DNA of 64,000 bases from Ignavibacteriota bacterium (lineage in GTDB: Bacteria > Bacteroidota > Ignavibacteria > Kapaibacteriales > UBA2268), in NCBI GenBank assembly GCA_019637995.1, contig JAHBUQ010000001.1, forward strand, positions 806,001-870,000. Reading direction: 5' to 3'. How positions within the stretch are numbered: the stretch's first letter is position 1; every line of letters begins with the position of its first letter. This document shows, one piece after another, positions 18,426-28,708 of this stretch. The notes beneath the pieces are model-generated. The model was given only the letters and a program-made list of their open reading frames with translations. It ran no database searches and was not told where the DNA came from. Position numbers and translations under genes: made by a program.

Positions 18426-20356
18426 TTTAATTTTGTGAGTTTAGAATCAATTTTTGCTATATAAGAATCTATCCTGGCAATCAAGTCCACCCTTTTGGCT
18501 GAAATATCACCTTTTACTAAAATAATCTCATTCAACTCTTTTTCGAGAATATTTATCTGCTCATACCTTGTTTTAAGTAAATCTTCAAGGTCTGCAATTT
18601 TTTCACGTGATTGATTAAGATTGACCTCTGATATTGTGAACTTACCATTTAATTCATTTAATGAAAGTTCAAGTGCATGGATAGTATTGTCTTTAATTGT
18701 TATAAGTTCATTTAATTTGTCAATTTGCTCTGAATATACATCGGAATTGTCAATCAATCCAAATAAATCATTTTCTTTAGATTTGATATTTATTATCTCT
18801 TTATCTTTTAAAATAATTTGCTCAGATAAATTTGATATAATTTGCTTTAGCTCTTCAATTTTTCTAAGTTGTTCATTAATATTATCATCTTTTGATGATA
18901 ATTCGCCATTCAATTCACCTATTTCCTTTCGATAACTATCCAATTCTTGTGTAGCTTCATTGAGTTTGGATTCAAAATTGACTTTAGAAATTTCATATTC
19001 GTTTAGCGACTTTTTGGAAAATTCTAATTCATTATTCAATAAATCAATTTTTGAAAGGTTTTCATCAATTGAAGTTTTGAAAATATTTATTTGTGTTTCT
19101 TTTGTTTCTAAATCAGAAATAAGTATTGAATTCTCTTTTTTAATGGTGTCAATTAAATGATTTAGCTCATTAATTTTTATAGTTAATTCATCTGTAATAT
19201 TGTTAGTTAAATTTGTGTTATCAACATCTTTAAGTCTATTTTCAAGCTCTTCTACTTTAGATGTAAGTGCTCTAATTTCAATATCTTTAATTGCTAATCT
19301 ATTATCAATAATGTTAGAATTTTCATCAGATGAAGCCATAAATTGAGAAATTGTTTCATTAGCTTCTATTAGTTTATTATCATATTTTTCAATTGTTTGG
19401 ATAAGTTTATCTAATTCTTTTTTATTGTACTCATAATTTGTTCTCAACTCGTCTGATTCTAATTTGTAATCTTCATAATTTGCAATTGATTCATTAAGTT
19501 GATTTAATAATTTTTCATTTTCAGATTTTAAATATGATATTTCTGCGTTAAATTTTTCTATTTCAGGTTTGTAAAAATTCTCAATATTACCACTTAAAAA
19601 TGCCTGTTTTTCGATATTCTGATTATTAGTATGAGTTAATTCTTCATTATTTTTCAATAATATATTATAATCAACTTGATATTTCTGATATTCATTTTTA
19701 ATGGTCTCAAATTCTTTTTCCAAGTCAGAGTGATTATTAGACAACTTGAAGATTGTATTCTCTAAATTGGCAATCTTATCTTTAAGTTTTTCAACTTCAA
19801 TAGCTCGTTCATTTAATACTATATTCTTATGAGCTAACTCTTTACTTACTATTGATAAATTCTTTTCAACAGGCTTAAGTTGTTTGAGTTCATTCTCAAG
19901 ATTGTCAATCATAATTTGTAGAGAAGCTTTCTTTTGTCTTTCGTCGTTAAGCTCTTTATCCAATGCTGTAACAAATCCAGCTTTTTCATTGACAAGTGCA
20001 AATTTGTGTTCTAAATCATTGTACTTCTGTTTAAGATTATCAATCTCAATTTCTTTATCTTCAAGTTGTTTAGTTGCATTTCCACTATCTGATATAATAC
20101 TTTCAAATTCCTGATTTTTTTTCTTCAGGGATTGAATTTCACTCTCAAGCTCGGATTTTTGATTAACTAATTCATAAAATCCGCTGTCTTTATCTCCAAG
20201 CGATTTTTCAAGAATTGAATTACGACTGATGAGTTCATCATTTTTATCCTTAAGCTTATTTAGCTCTTCCATAGAAAATTCCACTAACTCACTCAATTTA
20301 TCTACAAGTGGCTTAATTCCACTGTTCATTTTTTCATCAAGATAATTTTCAGCCAT
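18422..20356 (-). CDS. Long coiled-coil protein
   Basis: This 644-aa protein is almost entirely heptad-rich coiled coil (residues about 10-640) of Leu/Glu/Lys/Asn-rich sequence. There is no signal peptide or membrane span, so it is probably a cytoplasmic rod. The C-terminus (VDLIARIDSYIAKIDSKL) is a short amphipathic helix. It lies 16 nt downstream of pheT on the same strand, so it is likely co-transcribed. In related bacteria the gene after pheT is often a short ZapB-like coiled coil followed by zapA. By position this could be an expanded division-associated filament protein, but no zapA follows and the sequence does not prove it. Confidence 0.85.
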   Translation of the reverse strand: MAENYLDEKMNSGIKPLVDKLSELVEFSMEELNKLKDKNDELISRNSILEKSLGDKDSGFYELVNQKSELESEIQSLKKKNQEFESIISDSGNATKQLEDKEIEIDNLKQKYNDLEHKFALVNEKAGFVTALDKELNDERQKKASLQIMIDNLENELKQLKPVEKNLSIVSKELAHKNIVLNERAIEVEKLKDKIANLENTIFKLSNNHSDLEKEFETIKNEYQKYQVDYNILLKNNEELTHTNNQNIEKQAFLSGNIENFYKPEIEKFNAEISYLKSENEKLLNQLNESIANYEDYKLESDELRTNYEYNKKELDKLIQTIEKYDNKLIEANETISQFMASSDENSNIIDNRLAIKDIEIRALTSKVEELENRLKDVDNTNLTNNITDELTIKINELNHLIDTIKKENSILISDLETKETQINIFKTSIDENLSKIDLLNNELEFSKKSLNEYEISKVNFESKLNEATQELDSYRKEIGELNGELSSKDDNINEQLRKIEELKQIISNLSEQIILKDKEIINIKSKENDLFGLIDNSDVYSEQIDKLNELITIKDNTIHALELSLNELNGKFTISEVNLNQSREKIADLEDLLKTRYEQINILEKELNEIILVKGDISAKRVDLIARIDSYIAKIDSKLTKLN

Positions 20357-20371
20357 AATTTTATTCCTAAA

Positions 20372-22786
20372 TTAATTTTTTCTTAAATGCGCAGAATATT
20401 TGGATTCAATTTTATTAATAATATTATTCAAGGATTCATCAATCTCATTTTCCTTTAATGTCCTGTCAATTGCTCTGAAAGTCAAATTAAATGCCAGACT
20501 CTTGCTGTTATCATCAATTCCCTGACCATGATAAACATCAAAAAGAACTAAATCCTGAAGAAATTTTCCACCCGATTCTTTAATAGAACTCAGTACGTCA
20601 CCAGCGGCTATATCATTGCTTAAAATAAAAGCCAAATCTCTGGTTATTGCGGGGAAATGACTTATAGGCTGATACGTTTTGAGGAATTCAGCCGATTTAT
20701 AAATTTCGCTTAAATTGATTTCAGCAATAAATACTTTTTGCTCAATATCATAATGTTTCAAAACAGATTTTTTGACTTCACCGAAATAACCAATTAATAC
20801 CTTTTTCAAATATAATGTAAGTGAATTTGGAGAAAGTAAATTATGCTTTTCAAGTTGCTTTATTTTTAAACCATTTATAGAAACAATTTCAGAAAATTCT
20901 TCAACACAACCTTTAATATCATAAAAATCGAAATCATTCGGCTGCGCTGCCCATTGTAAAGGAATATTTTCACCTGTTAAAGCAATAATTAATTTTTCAT
21001 TTTCCAAAATTCCCGGAATAAAACTGTTTTGATTATCAGTTTTCTCAAAAACTTTTCCAATTTCGAATAGTTTTAAATTTTTGCTCCCATTTCTGATATT
21101 ATGGTTAATAACTTTCAGCATGGAGTTTATCAAGCTGGTACGCAATAATGAAAGTTCCTCACCAAGAGGGTTCGAAAGTTTAACAGCCTCCACCCCATTG
21201 AGTTCGATTGATTTTGGGTCAATTTGGTTCTGAGTTAGTATCTCAGTAAATCCAGCATTCACATAATGATTTCTTAGGGAACCTCTCAAACTTGGAGATG
21301 ATAATTCTTTAACTATTCTATGAAGACCAAAATTAATCTGAGAACTAAAATCTGACTCAATATTGTCATAATTATAAAGTCTCGCAATCTCTTCAATCAA
21401 ATCAATTTCCATTGAAATATCAACTCTGTAAGTTGGAACCGATATTGTAACAGTTCCGTCTTCAGAGTTAATTATCTTAAAATTAAGTCTGCCGAGAAGA
21501 TTCAAAATCGTATCGTCATCTATGTTTATTCCAATAATCCTTCTAACTCTCTCAAATCGTAAATTAACACTTTGTTGTTCAATTTTATCAGGATAAACAT
21601 CAATCATGCCTGTTATTAGTTCACCTCCGGTTAGCTCTGCTATAAGTTCAGCTGCTCGCATTGAAGCTAATGGTACATTTTGAAAATCAACTCCTCTTTC
21701 AAATCTGTAAGAAGAATCACTTTGAAGACCAAGTTTTTTAGAAGTTTTACGAATCGAAGATGGATTAAAATATGCTGATTCTATCAAAATATTAGTTGTT
21801 GCATCAGTAATCTCAGAATTTTCACCCCCCATCACACCACCTATTGCTATGGGTTTTTCTGCATCACAAATCATAAGCATTTCACTGTCAAGGACTCGTT
21901 CCTTTCCATCAAGAGTAATAAATTTCTCCCCCGAATAAGCAGACTTGACAATAATTTTTCCTTCGGAAAGTTTATCAAAATCAAAACCATGAAGTGGCTG
22001 ACCTGATTCCATTAATACTAAATTTGTTACATCAACAGCGGAGTTGATCGGTCTAAGCCCTAAAGATTGCAATCTTGCTTTAAGCCAGTCAGGTGATTCA
22101 CCGATTTTGCAATTTCTTATTAATTTTGCAGTATAACGCGGACATTTATCAGTATCTTTTATTACAACTGAAATATAATTTTCAATATTACCTGTTTGAG
22201 GTATATTTTTGGTTGCGGGCATTCTTAATTTATTACCATTCAGGGCTGCAATCTCTCGGGCAATTCCAATATGACTAAGGCAATCAGCTCTGTTTGGAGT
22301 AACAGATATTTCGAATATAACATCATTTACGCCTAAATATTCAGCTAAAGACTTACCCACAGGAGCATCATATGGAAGCACCCATATTCCTGACTCATCT
22401 TCACCAAGTTCCAGTTCTTTTTGGCTGCAAATCATTCCATTTGATTCGATGCCCCTTATTTTTCTCTTTTCAAGTTTAAAGCCTGCAGATGGAACTATTG
22501 CACCTGATGTTCCAAGAACAACTTTTTGACCTTTGTCAACATTTGGTGCACCACAAATCACCTGCAAATCATCGCCACCAATAGTAACCTGGCAGACAGA
22601 TAATTTATCGGCATCCGGATGATTTTGTTTTTCGTTAACATAAGCTACAAAAAAACCATCGAGCTTTTTTGCAGGATTTTCAATTCCTTCTACTTCGATA
22701 CCGAGCATTGTCAAGGACGCATCCAATTGCTCAGGTGTCATTTCAAAATCAATAATTTCTTTAAGCCAATTTAAGGATAATTTCAT
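20372..22786 (-). CDS. pheT: Phenylalanyl-tRNA synthetase beta subunit
   Basis: The 804-aa protein has the full bacterial PheT layout: N-terminal domain, EMAP-like tRNA-binding domain (about 40-150, NPDADKLSVCQV), B3/B4 editing domain, B5 domain (about 400-470), catalytic-like core, and a C-terminal FDX-ACB anticodon-binding domain (FPAITRDLAF...). With PheS it charges tRNA-Phe. pheS is not in the window, so the two subunits are not adjacent here. The downstream coiled-coil gene follows after 16 nt. Confidence 0.97.
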   Translation of the reverse strand: MKLSLNWLKEIIDFEMTPEQLDASLTMLGIEVEGIENPAKKLDGFFVAYVNEKQNHPDADKLSVCQVTIGGDDLQVICGAPNVDKGQKVVLGTSGAIVPSAGFKLEKRKIRGIESNGMICSQKELELGEDESGIWVLPYDAPVGKSLAEYLGVNDVIFEISVTPNRADCLSHIGIAREIAALNGNKLRMPATKNIPQTGNIENYISVVIKDTDKCPRYTAKLIRNCKIGESPDWLKARLQSLGLRPINSAVDVTNLVLMESGQPLHGFDFDKLSEGKIIVKSAYSGEKFITLDGKERVLDSEMLMICDAEKPIAIGGVMGGENSEITDATTNILIESAYFNPSSIRKTSKKLGLQSDSSYRFERGVDFQNVPLASMRAAELIAELTGGELITGMIDVYPDKIEQQSVNLRFERVRRIIGINIDDDTILNLLGRLNFKIINSEDGTVTISVPTYRVDISMEIDLIEEIARLYNYDNIESDFSSQINFGLHRIVKELSSPSLRGSLRNHYVNAGFTEILTQNQIDPKSIELNGVEAVKLSNPLGEELSLLRTSLINSMLKVINHNIRNGSKNLKLFEIGKVFEKTDNQNSFIPGILENEKLIIALTGENIPLQWAAQPNDFDFYDIKGCVEEFSEIVSINGLKIKQLEKHNLLSPNSLTLYLKKVLIGYFGEVKKSVLKHYDIEQKVFIAEINLSEIYKSAEFLKTYQPISHFPAITRDLAFILSNDIAAGDVLSSIKESGGKFLQDLVLFDVYHGQGIDDNSKSLAFNLTFRAIDRTLKENEIDESLNNIINKIESKYSAHLRKN

Positions 22787-22846
22787 TTTAAAACTTAGTG
22801 ATAAATATTCAACATCATTTAATTTGTATTAAAATTATAATTCAAT

Positions 22847-23596
22847 TTATTCAATTTGGTCTGCAATCGAGTCATCAATTTCAAAATTGTGATATAAATT
22901 CTGAACATCATCCTGTTCTTCAAAAGCATCAACAAATTTCAATATCTTGCGAGCTTCATCAGGATTAGATATATTCACTAAATCCTTAGGAATATACTCC
23001 AGTTTACCCTCACTAATTTCAAAATTATTTTCTTCAAAATATTTCATTACAATACCAAAATCAGCCATCTGACAAACAATTCTTGTAACTTCCTCATCCC
23101 ATTCCATATCTTCGGCACCGGACTCAAGAACATGTTCAAGAAGTTCCTCTTCACTTTTGCCGTTTGTTTTAATATTTACCACACCTTTTCGCTCGAAATT
23201 CCATGCAACAGAATTTGTTTCACCCATATTCCCGCCAAGTTTTCCGAAAAGCGCACGAACTTCAGCAACAGTTCTTAATTTTTTATCAGTTACAGTTTCA
23301 AGTATGATTGCTACACCATACGGAGCATAACCTTCGTAAGTGATTTCTTCATATTGCACACCTTCAATTTCCCCTGTACCTTTTTTTATTGCTCTTGTGA
23401 TATTCTCGTTAGGCATATTTACAGCTTTTGCATTCTGCACAGCAAGACGTAGTCTCGGATTTGCAGCGATGTCGCCACCACCTTCTCTTGCTGAGACTGT
23501 GATTTCTTTAGCTAATCTTGTGAAAATTTTTCCTCTTAAGGCATCCTGTCTGCCTTTTCTATGTTTAATATTTGCCCATTTACTATGACCTGCCAT
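22847..23596 (-). CDS. YebC/PmpR family protein
   Basis: This 249-aa protein matches the YebC/TACO1 family over its whole length: MAGHSKWANIKHRKGRQD at the start, ITVSAREGGGD and NPRLRLAVQNAKA in domain 1, then TYEGYAPYG and the acidic C-terminal domain. Members are annotated as transcriptional regulators. More recent work on relatives points to help for ribosomes stalled at difficult motifs. It lies in a run with pheT (60-nt gap) and panC on the same strand. Confidence 0.96.
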   Translation of the reverse strand: MAGHSKWANIKHRKGRQDALRGKIFTRLAKEITVSAREGGGDIAANPRLRLAVQNAKAVNMPNENITRAIKKGTGEIEGVQYEEITYEGYAPYGVAIILETVTDKKLRTVAEVRALFGKLGGNMGETNSVAWNFERKGVVNIKTNGKSEEELLEHVLESGAEDMEWDEEVTRIVCQMADFGIVMKYFEENNFEISEGKLEYIPKDLVNISNPDEARKILKFVDAFEEQDDVQNLYHNFEIDDSIADQIE

Positions 23597-23652
23597 ATCT
23601 CTTTTATCGTTTATTTATTTAACATATATATTTTTTCAAAAGTAACAATAAT

Positions 23653-24540
23653 TTAAGACTTAATAAAATTATCATCGTTAAGTCTGTAAGGAATTTTTAT
23701 TATCATATTATCAATTAATCTTGTTTTACCAAGATGAACAGCTAAAAGCAAGACAATCTCATCCCCCGGAAAAAAATGCTCAGGTTCATAAAGATTAACA
23801 GCCAATGCTGCTGCTGCATAATCAATTTTAATTTCCTGCACAGTTCTTAAAGTCATTTGCAACGTGGTATTAATTATCTTCCTATTTGTTTCGCCCTTAG
23901 CAATTATTTTTCTGGTTTCTTCCATAGCAAAGAATAGAACTCCGGCTTTTTTTCTTAAATCCTCCGGTAAGTAGGTATTTCTCGAACTCATAGCCAAACC
24001 GTCTTTTTCTCTGATAGTAGGTGCTATAATTATATCTATTCCAAAATCTAAATCATCATTGAGCTTTTTTAATAATAGTGTCTGTTGATAATCCTTCTGT
24101 CCAAAAATAGCAAAATGAGGTATCGTTGCATTAAACAGCTTAGCAACCACAGTTGCAACTCCTTGAAAATGAGTAGGTCTAAACTCTCCCTCAAATTTTT
24201 CTGTAACTCCCTGTATCAATATAGATGTATTAAATCCTTTAGGGTACATCTCATTGACCTCAGGGAAAAATATATAGTCTGAGCCATTCTCTTCACATAG
24301 TTTGAAATCTTTGTCGTAATCACGCGGGTACTTGCTGAAGTCCTCATTTGGAGCAAATTGAGTTGGATTTACAAATAATGTTGTAATCACAATATCAGCA
24401 ACCTCTTTGCCTTTTCTAATTAAACTTAAATGTCCTTCATGCAGGAAGCCCATAGTTGGTACTACAGCTATTTTGAAGCCTTTCAGCTTATTTTCAAATG
24501 ATATTTTCTGCATTTCGTTTACTGTTTTGATAATTTGCAT
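23653..24540 (-). CDS. panC: Pantothenate synthetase
   Basis: The 295-aa enzyme joins pantoate and beta-alanine using ATP, the last step of vitamin B5 synthesis. Visible motifs are PTMGFLHEGHLSLI (class I synthetase HIGH-like), FVNPTQFAPNEDFSKYPR (pantoate site), FGQKDYQQ and AMSSRN (KMSKS equivalent). The length is normal. It begins 6 nt after the ftsY stop on the same strand, so the two are probably co-transcribed. panB and panD are not nearby. Confidence 0.97.
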   Translation of the reverse strand: MQIIKTVNEMQKISFENKLKGFKIAVVPTMGFLHEGHLSLIRKGKEVADIVITTLFVNPTQFAPNEDFSKYPRDYDKDFKLCEENGSDYIFFPEVNEMYPKGFNTSILIQGVTEKFEGEFRPTHFQGVATVVAKLFNATIPHFAIFGQKDYQQTLLLKKLNDDLDFGIDIIIAPTIREKDGLAMSSRNTYLPEDLRKKAGVLFFAMEETRKIIAKGETNRKIINTTLQMTLRTVQEIKIDYAAAALAVNLYEPEHFFPGDEIVLLLAVHLGKTRLIDNMIIKIPYRLNDDNFIKS

Positions 24541-24546
24541 ATAAGG

Positions 24547-25599
24547 TTACTCCATTTCTGAAATTTCGTCCTCATTAAGTCCAAATAGTGCCTCAACAAA
24601 CAAACTTGGGTCGAAAACCTGCAAATCATCAATTTTCTCACCTACTCCGATATATCTAACAGGTATTTTAAGCTCGCTTGCAATAGGAATTACGACGCCG
24701 CCTTTAGCAGTGCCATCAAGTTTTGTAAGTACAATTCCGGTGATTGGTGCTACTTTCATAAATTCCTTAGCCTGCATGACTGCATTTTGTCCTGTTGTTG
24801 CATCCAATACTAAAAATACTTCATCCGGTGCTTCAGATTTATGCTTTTTCATAACACGACTTAGTTTTTCAAGCTCCTGCATCAAATTAACTTTATTATG
24901 AAGTCTTCCGGCGGTATCAATTATTACAACATCTTTCTTATTAGAGATTGCTGATTTCAAAGTATCAAACACAACAGCTGCAGGGTCAGAACCCTGAGAT
25001 TGTTGAATAATATCTACTTCTGCTCTCTGTGCCCAAACCTCCAACTGTTCATTTGCTGCAGCACGAAAAGTATCAGCTGCTCCAATGATTACATTTTTAC
25101 CGGCTTTTTTGTAATTATGTGCTAATTTACCGATTGTTGTTGTCTTACCGGCTCCATTGACACCAATAACCATAATCACGTGAGGTTTTTTGCTTTCATC
25201 AATAGAATAAGTTGAGTCATTGGCTGCTGAAGGTGTTTTAAGAAGTATTTCATGGATTTCTTCTTTCAGAATATTATATAAATCTTCTGCTTCTTCAAAT
25301 CCCTCTTTTTTGACCCGAAGCTTCATTTTTGAAATAATCTGCTCTGCAGTTTCAACGCCAATATCAGCAGTAATTAATATTTCTTCGATTTCTTCAATAA
25401 GTTTATTATCAATCTTTCTGCCTGAACCTAATAGAGCTTGAAATTTGTCTATAAAACTAACACGGGTTTTTTGAAGACCGTCTTTAATCTTATCAAATTT
25501 AATAGCATTTCCTGCTTGGGAAATTACCGTACTTACTTTTTCTTGTACTTTGTCAACCTTTTCGGTGAATTTTTCTTTTAACTTTGAAAAGAAACTCAT
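24547..25599 (-). CDS. ftsY: Signal recognition particle receptor FtsY
   Basis: This SRP GTPase receptor has a short charged N-terminal A region rather than a long acidic one, then a four-helix N domain and the G domain. The G motifs are visible: GVNGAGKTTTIGKL (G1), DTFRAAANEQL, DTAGRLHNK (G3), TKLDGTAKGG (G4) and the C-terminal GVGEKIDDLQVF. I prefer the ATG at 25599 (MSFFSKLKEKF), the usual family start, over an in-frame ATG 15 nt upstream. The role is docking of ribosome-SRP complexes at the inner membrane. Confidence 0.96.
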   Translation of the reverse strand: MSFFSKLKEKFTEKVDKVQEKVSTVISQAGNAIKFDKIKDGLQKTRVSFIDKFQALLGSGRKIDNKLIEEIEEILITADIGVETAEQIISKMKLRVKKEGFEEAEDLYNILKEEIHEILLKTPSAANDSTYSIDESKKPHVIMVIGVNGAGKTTTIGKLAHNYKKAGKNVIIGAADTFRAAANEQLEVWAQRAEVDIIQQSQGSDPAAVVFDTLKSAISNKKDVVIIDTAGRLHNKVNLMQELEKLSRVMKKHKSEAPDEVFLVLDATTGQNAVMQAKEFMKVAPITGIVLTKLDGTAKGGVVIPIASELKIPVRYIGVGEKIDDLQVFDPSLFVEALFGLNEDEISEME

Positions 25600-25743
25600 A
25601 TAAAATTTTACCAATTATAATAGATAAAGAATGCAAATATAATCAATTTCATTGATATAATAATGAATAAAATGACTGTAATTGTGAAACAATAGTAACA
25701 TTATTACGTAATTTTTATTTTATAAATTATTTTTTTATTTTTT

Positions 25744-26544
25744 ATGAACAGATTAAACAATAAAATTGCTCTGATTACAGGAGCTGCAAGAGGAATTGGT
25801 AAGTCAATCGCAGAAATATTTAAAAATGAAAATGCTTATGTTGTATTGTCTGATATAAAAGATGATTTAGGCATTAAAGCAGTAAATGAAATTGGAAATA
25901 ATTGTGAATATATAACTTTGGATGTTCGTGATGAGAACAACTGGATAAAAGTTTCTGACTATATTCTTCATAAATTTGGCAGATTGGATATTTTGGTAAA
26001 TAATGCCGGTATTACGGGATTTTTAGAAACAAATGGACCATTTGATGCAGAAAATGTTAGTATAGAAAGTTGGGACGAAGTGAACAAAGTTAATTCAACA
26101 GGCACTATGCTCGGTTGTAAATATGCCATCAAATTGATGAAACAAAATGGTGGTAGTATAATTAATATATCATCCAGAAGCGGAATGGTTGGTATTTCAG
26201 GTGCTGTTGCGTATGCTGCTTCCAAGGCATCAGTCAGAAATCATACAAAAAGTGTAGCATTATATTGCGCAGATAAAAAATATAATATCAGATGCAATAG
26301 CATTCATCCTGCTGCAATTATGACCCCAATGTGGGATGCTATGCTCGGTGAAGGAGAGCAAAGGAATAAATTCATAAGACAAATTGAATCAGGAATACCG
26401 CTCGGCAGATTTGGAAAGCCAGAAGATGTAGCGTACGGAGCATTATACTTTGCTAGCGATGAATCGAATTATGTCACCGGTACTGAGCTGACTATTGATG
26501 GCGGAATACTTGCCGGTATGGATGTTAAAACTAATCAGGAATGA
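25744..26544 (+). CDS. Short-chain dehydrogenase/reductase
   Basis: The 266-aa classical SDR has a Rossmann nucleotide site TGAARGIG (12-19), NNAG (86-89), catalytic Ser143/144, Tyr157 and Lys161 in the YxxxK motif, and a C-terminal DGG (substrate loop/closing strand). Asp37 at the end of beta-2 suggests NAD(H) preference. The substrate cannot be read from sequence. The 3' end overlaps the convergent lptB gene by 14 nt, so the two transcripts are antisense at their ends. Confidence 0.93.
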   Translation: MNRLNNKIALITGAARGIGKSIAEIFKNENAYVVLSDIKDDLGIKAVNEIGNNCEYITLDVRDENNWIKVSDYILHKFGRLDILVNNAGITGFLETNGPFDAENVSIESWDEVNKVNSTGTMLGCKYAIKLMKQNGGSIINISSRSGMVGISGAVAYAASKASVRNHTKSVALYCADKKYNIRCNSIHPAAIMTPMWDAMLGEGEQRNKFIRQIESGIPLGRFGKPEDVAYGALYFASDESNYVTGTELTIDGGILAGMDVKTNQE

Positions 26545-27313
26545 AATCTTCTGTTAGATTTTCTGAAACAGTACCATATCTTTCTAACTTGAAAGTTTCA
26601 CCAAGATAAAGTTTGCGGACTTGTTCGTTATTTGCAATATCTTCTGCTGTACCCGAAATATAAATATTGCCATCAATCAAAATATAAGCCCTGTCAGTTA
26701 TCGAAAGGGTTTCATGCACATTATGGTCAGTTATCAGCACACCGATATTTTGTTCTTTTAGCTTGAGTACAATTTTCATAATGTCTTCGACAGCAATAGG
26801 GTCAATACCTGCAAAAGGTTCATCAAGAAGAACAAATTTTGGACTCGATGCCAGTGTTCTTGCTATTTCGCAACGTCTTCTTTCACCTCCTGAGAGCATA
26901 TATCCTTTACTTTTTCTGATATGATTGAGTCCAAATTCCATTATTAAGCTTTCAAGTTTTTCTTTTCGCTGCTTGGAATTCATCTTTTGCAACTGAAGAA
27001 TAGCCCTGATATTATTTTCTACAGACATTTTTCTGAATACTGATGGTTCTTGCGGTAGATAACTTATTCCAAGGCGCGAACGCTTAAACATAGCTTTACC
27101 GGTAATTTTTTCATCATTAAAGAAAACTTCACCTTCATTTGGTTTAATCATTCCTACAATCATATAGAATGATGTGGTCTTCCCAGCCCCGTTTGGACCG
27201 AGAAGACCAACAACTTCACCTTGTTTGACTTCAAGACTAACGCCTTTAACTACTACCCTTTTCTTGTATTTTTTTATTAAATTTTCTGCTTTGAGAAGAT
27301 TTTGTTCAGACAC
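26531..27313 (-). CDS. lptB: LPS export ABC transporter ATPase
   Basis: The 260-aa ABC ATPase has Walker A GPNGAGKT, a Q-loop (LPQEP), the signature YMLSGGERRRCEIAR, Walker B KFVLLDEPFAGIDP and H-loop ITDHNV. The combination FAGIDPIAVEDI with SGGERRR is diagnostic for LptB, which powers LPS extraction with LptF/LptG. It lies 1 nt after the htrA-like gene, so the two are surely co-transcribed, linking outer-membrane assembly with envelope quality control. The lptF/G genes are not in the window. Confidence 0.95.
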   Translation of the reverse strand: MSEQNLLKAENLIKKYKKRVVVKGVSLEVKQGEVVGLLGPNGAGKTTSFYMIVGMIKPNEGEVFFNDEKITGKAMFKRSRLGISYLPQEPSVFRKMSVENNIRAILQLQKMNSKQRKEKLESLIMEFGLNHIRKSKGYMLSGGERRRCEIARTLASSPKFVLLDEPFAGIDPIAVEDIMKIVLKLKEQNIGVLITDHNVHETLSITDRAYILIDGNIYISGTAEDIANNEQVRKLYLGETFKLERYGTVSENLTEDFIPD

Positions 27314-27314
27314 T

Positions 27315-28562
27315 TTATCGCCTTGGATTACTTTCTAAAATAAGATTTTTGATAATACTTTTACCGTTACGATTAATATTGAAAATAAGTTTATCTCCTG
27401 TTTTATTATCACCAACAGCAATTAAATAATCTTCAATCCTATTAATTTTATTACCATTAATTTCAATTATTATATCACCAAGTTCAAATCCTGCTTTCTC
27501 TGCTGGTGAATTCCTCTGCATACCGAAAACCACGACACCGTCATTAATGTCTGTTTTTATCATTCTGGCAAGTTGTTCATCAAGCTGTCTAGGCTCAATT
27601 CCTGTATAAAAGTCTCTGTCAATGGTTTTATTCGCTTTAAGAATTTCCATTATTTCTTTTACTCTGTCTATAGGAATAGAAAATCCAATACCTATACTTC
27701 CTGCACCTTGTCTGCCTTGAGAAGTTGAGTATATGATAGTATTCATTCCGATAACTTCACCAAGGGAATTTACAAGTGGACCACCTGAATTACCCGAACT
27801 GATTGCTGCATCAGTTTGTATCATTCCTTTGTAAACTCTGTTAAATGGTTGGTCTTCATGTAGAATATTTACGTTATTATTTGAAACAACACCGACAGTT
27901 ACAGTTGGTTTAGCATTTTTATCGAACAAACCGAATGGATTTCCAAAAGCAATTACCCATTCTCCGATAATTAAATCATCTGATCTGCCAAGCTTCAAAT
28001 AAGGTAAATTTTTGCCTTTAATTTTAAGTAGAGCAACATCAGATACCATATCAGAGCCAATTATTTCAGCATCATATTTTGAACCATCAGTCATTGTTAC
28101 TACTATTTTACTGGCATTTCCTGCAACATGGTGATTTGTCAATATATACCCGTCCGGTGAAATAATAAATCCTGAGCCTAATCCGCTTACTTCGTATTCA
28201 CGGCTTCTGCGGGATCTATTAGAATTGTCTCCAAAAAATCGTCTCATGAATTGATTGAAAAATGGATCGTCGTAAATCGGATCTCTTACAATATACTGGC
28301 GTACTTCAGTAACATTAATCCCAACAATTGCAGGACTTCCAACCGAAACAGCTTTTGTAATTGAATTTTGTCTTGAATTATATACCTCATCATTAGCTTT
28401 AATCAATTCATAATTTTGAGTTTTACTATTATTAGAATTGTTATTTTGTGACAGATACACATCATTTGCAATATTATCACCGTTACTATGTAGTTTATGC
28501 TCGGAATTGCAAGAATTTAAAATTGTTAAAAAAACAATTATTAAAATCCAAAATTTACTCAT
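27315..28562 (-). CDS. HtrA/Deg-family lipoprotein serine protease
   Basis: The 415-aa protein has a lipobox (LNSC, Cys18) instead of a plain signal peptide. An Asn/Ser-rich spacer precedes a trypsin-like domain with His145 (TNHHVAG), Asp175 (VSDVALLKI) and Ser259 (SSGNSGGPL). A single C-terminal PDZ domain (about 320-410) follows, whereas E. coli DegP has two. The role is periplasmic quality control of misfolded envelope proteins, probably membrane-tethered. It forms an operon with lptB. The spacing to the divergent priA is 146 nt and should hold both promoters. Confidence 0.95.
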   Translation of the reverse strand: MSKFWILIIVFLTILNSCNSEHKLHSNGDNIANDVYLSQNNNSNNSKTQNYELIKANDEVYNSRQNSITKAVSVGSPAIVGINVTEVRQYIVRDPIYDDPFFNQFMRRFFGDNSNRSRRSREYEVSGLGSGFIISPDGYILTNHHVAGNASKIVVTMTDGSKYDAEIIGSDMVSDVALLKIKGKNLPYLKLGRSDDLIIGEWVIAFGNPFGLFDKNAKPTVTVGVVSNNNVNILHEDQPFNRVYKGMIQTDAAISSGNSGGPLVNSLGEVIGMNTIIYSTSQGRQGAGSIGIGFSIPIDRVKEIMEILKANKTIDRDFYTGIEPRQLDEQLARMIKTDINDGVVVFGMQRNSPAEKAGFELGDIIIEINGNKINRIEDYLIAVGDNKTGDKLIFNINRNGKSIIKNLILESNPRR

Positions 28563-28708
28563 ATTTTTGTATCCTATAATAATACTAAAAAGTTTTTTTC
28601 AATTTTACATTAGTATAAACGTAATTCAAATTAAAAAGTTTACATATTCAATTGTAAAGACGGAAAAATTAATAAAGAATTTGGTTTTAATAAATAATTT
28701 CGGATTTG

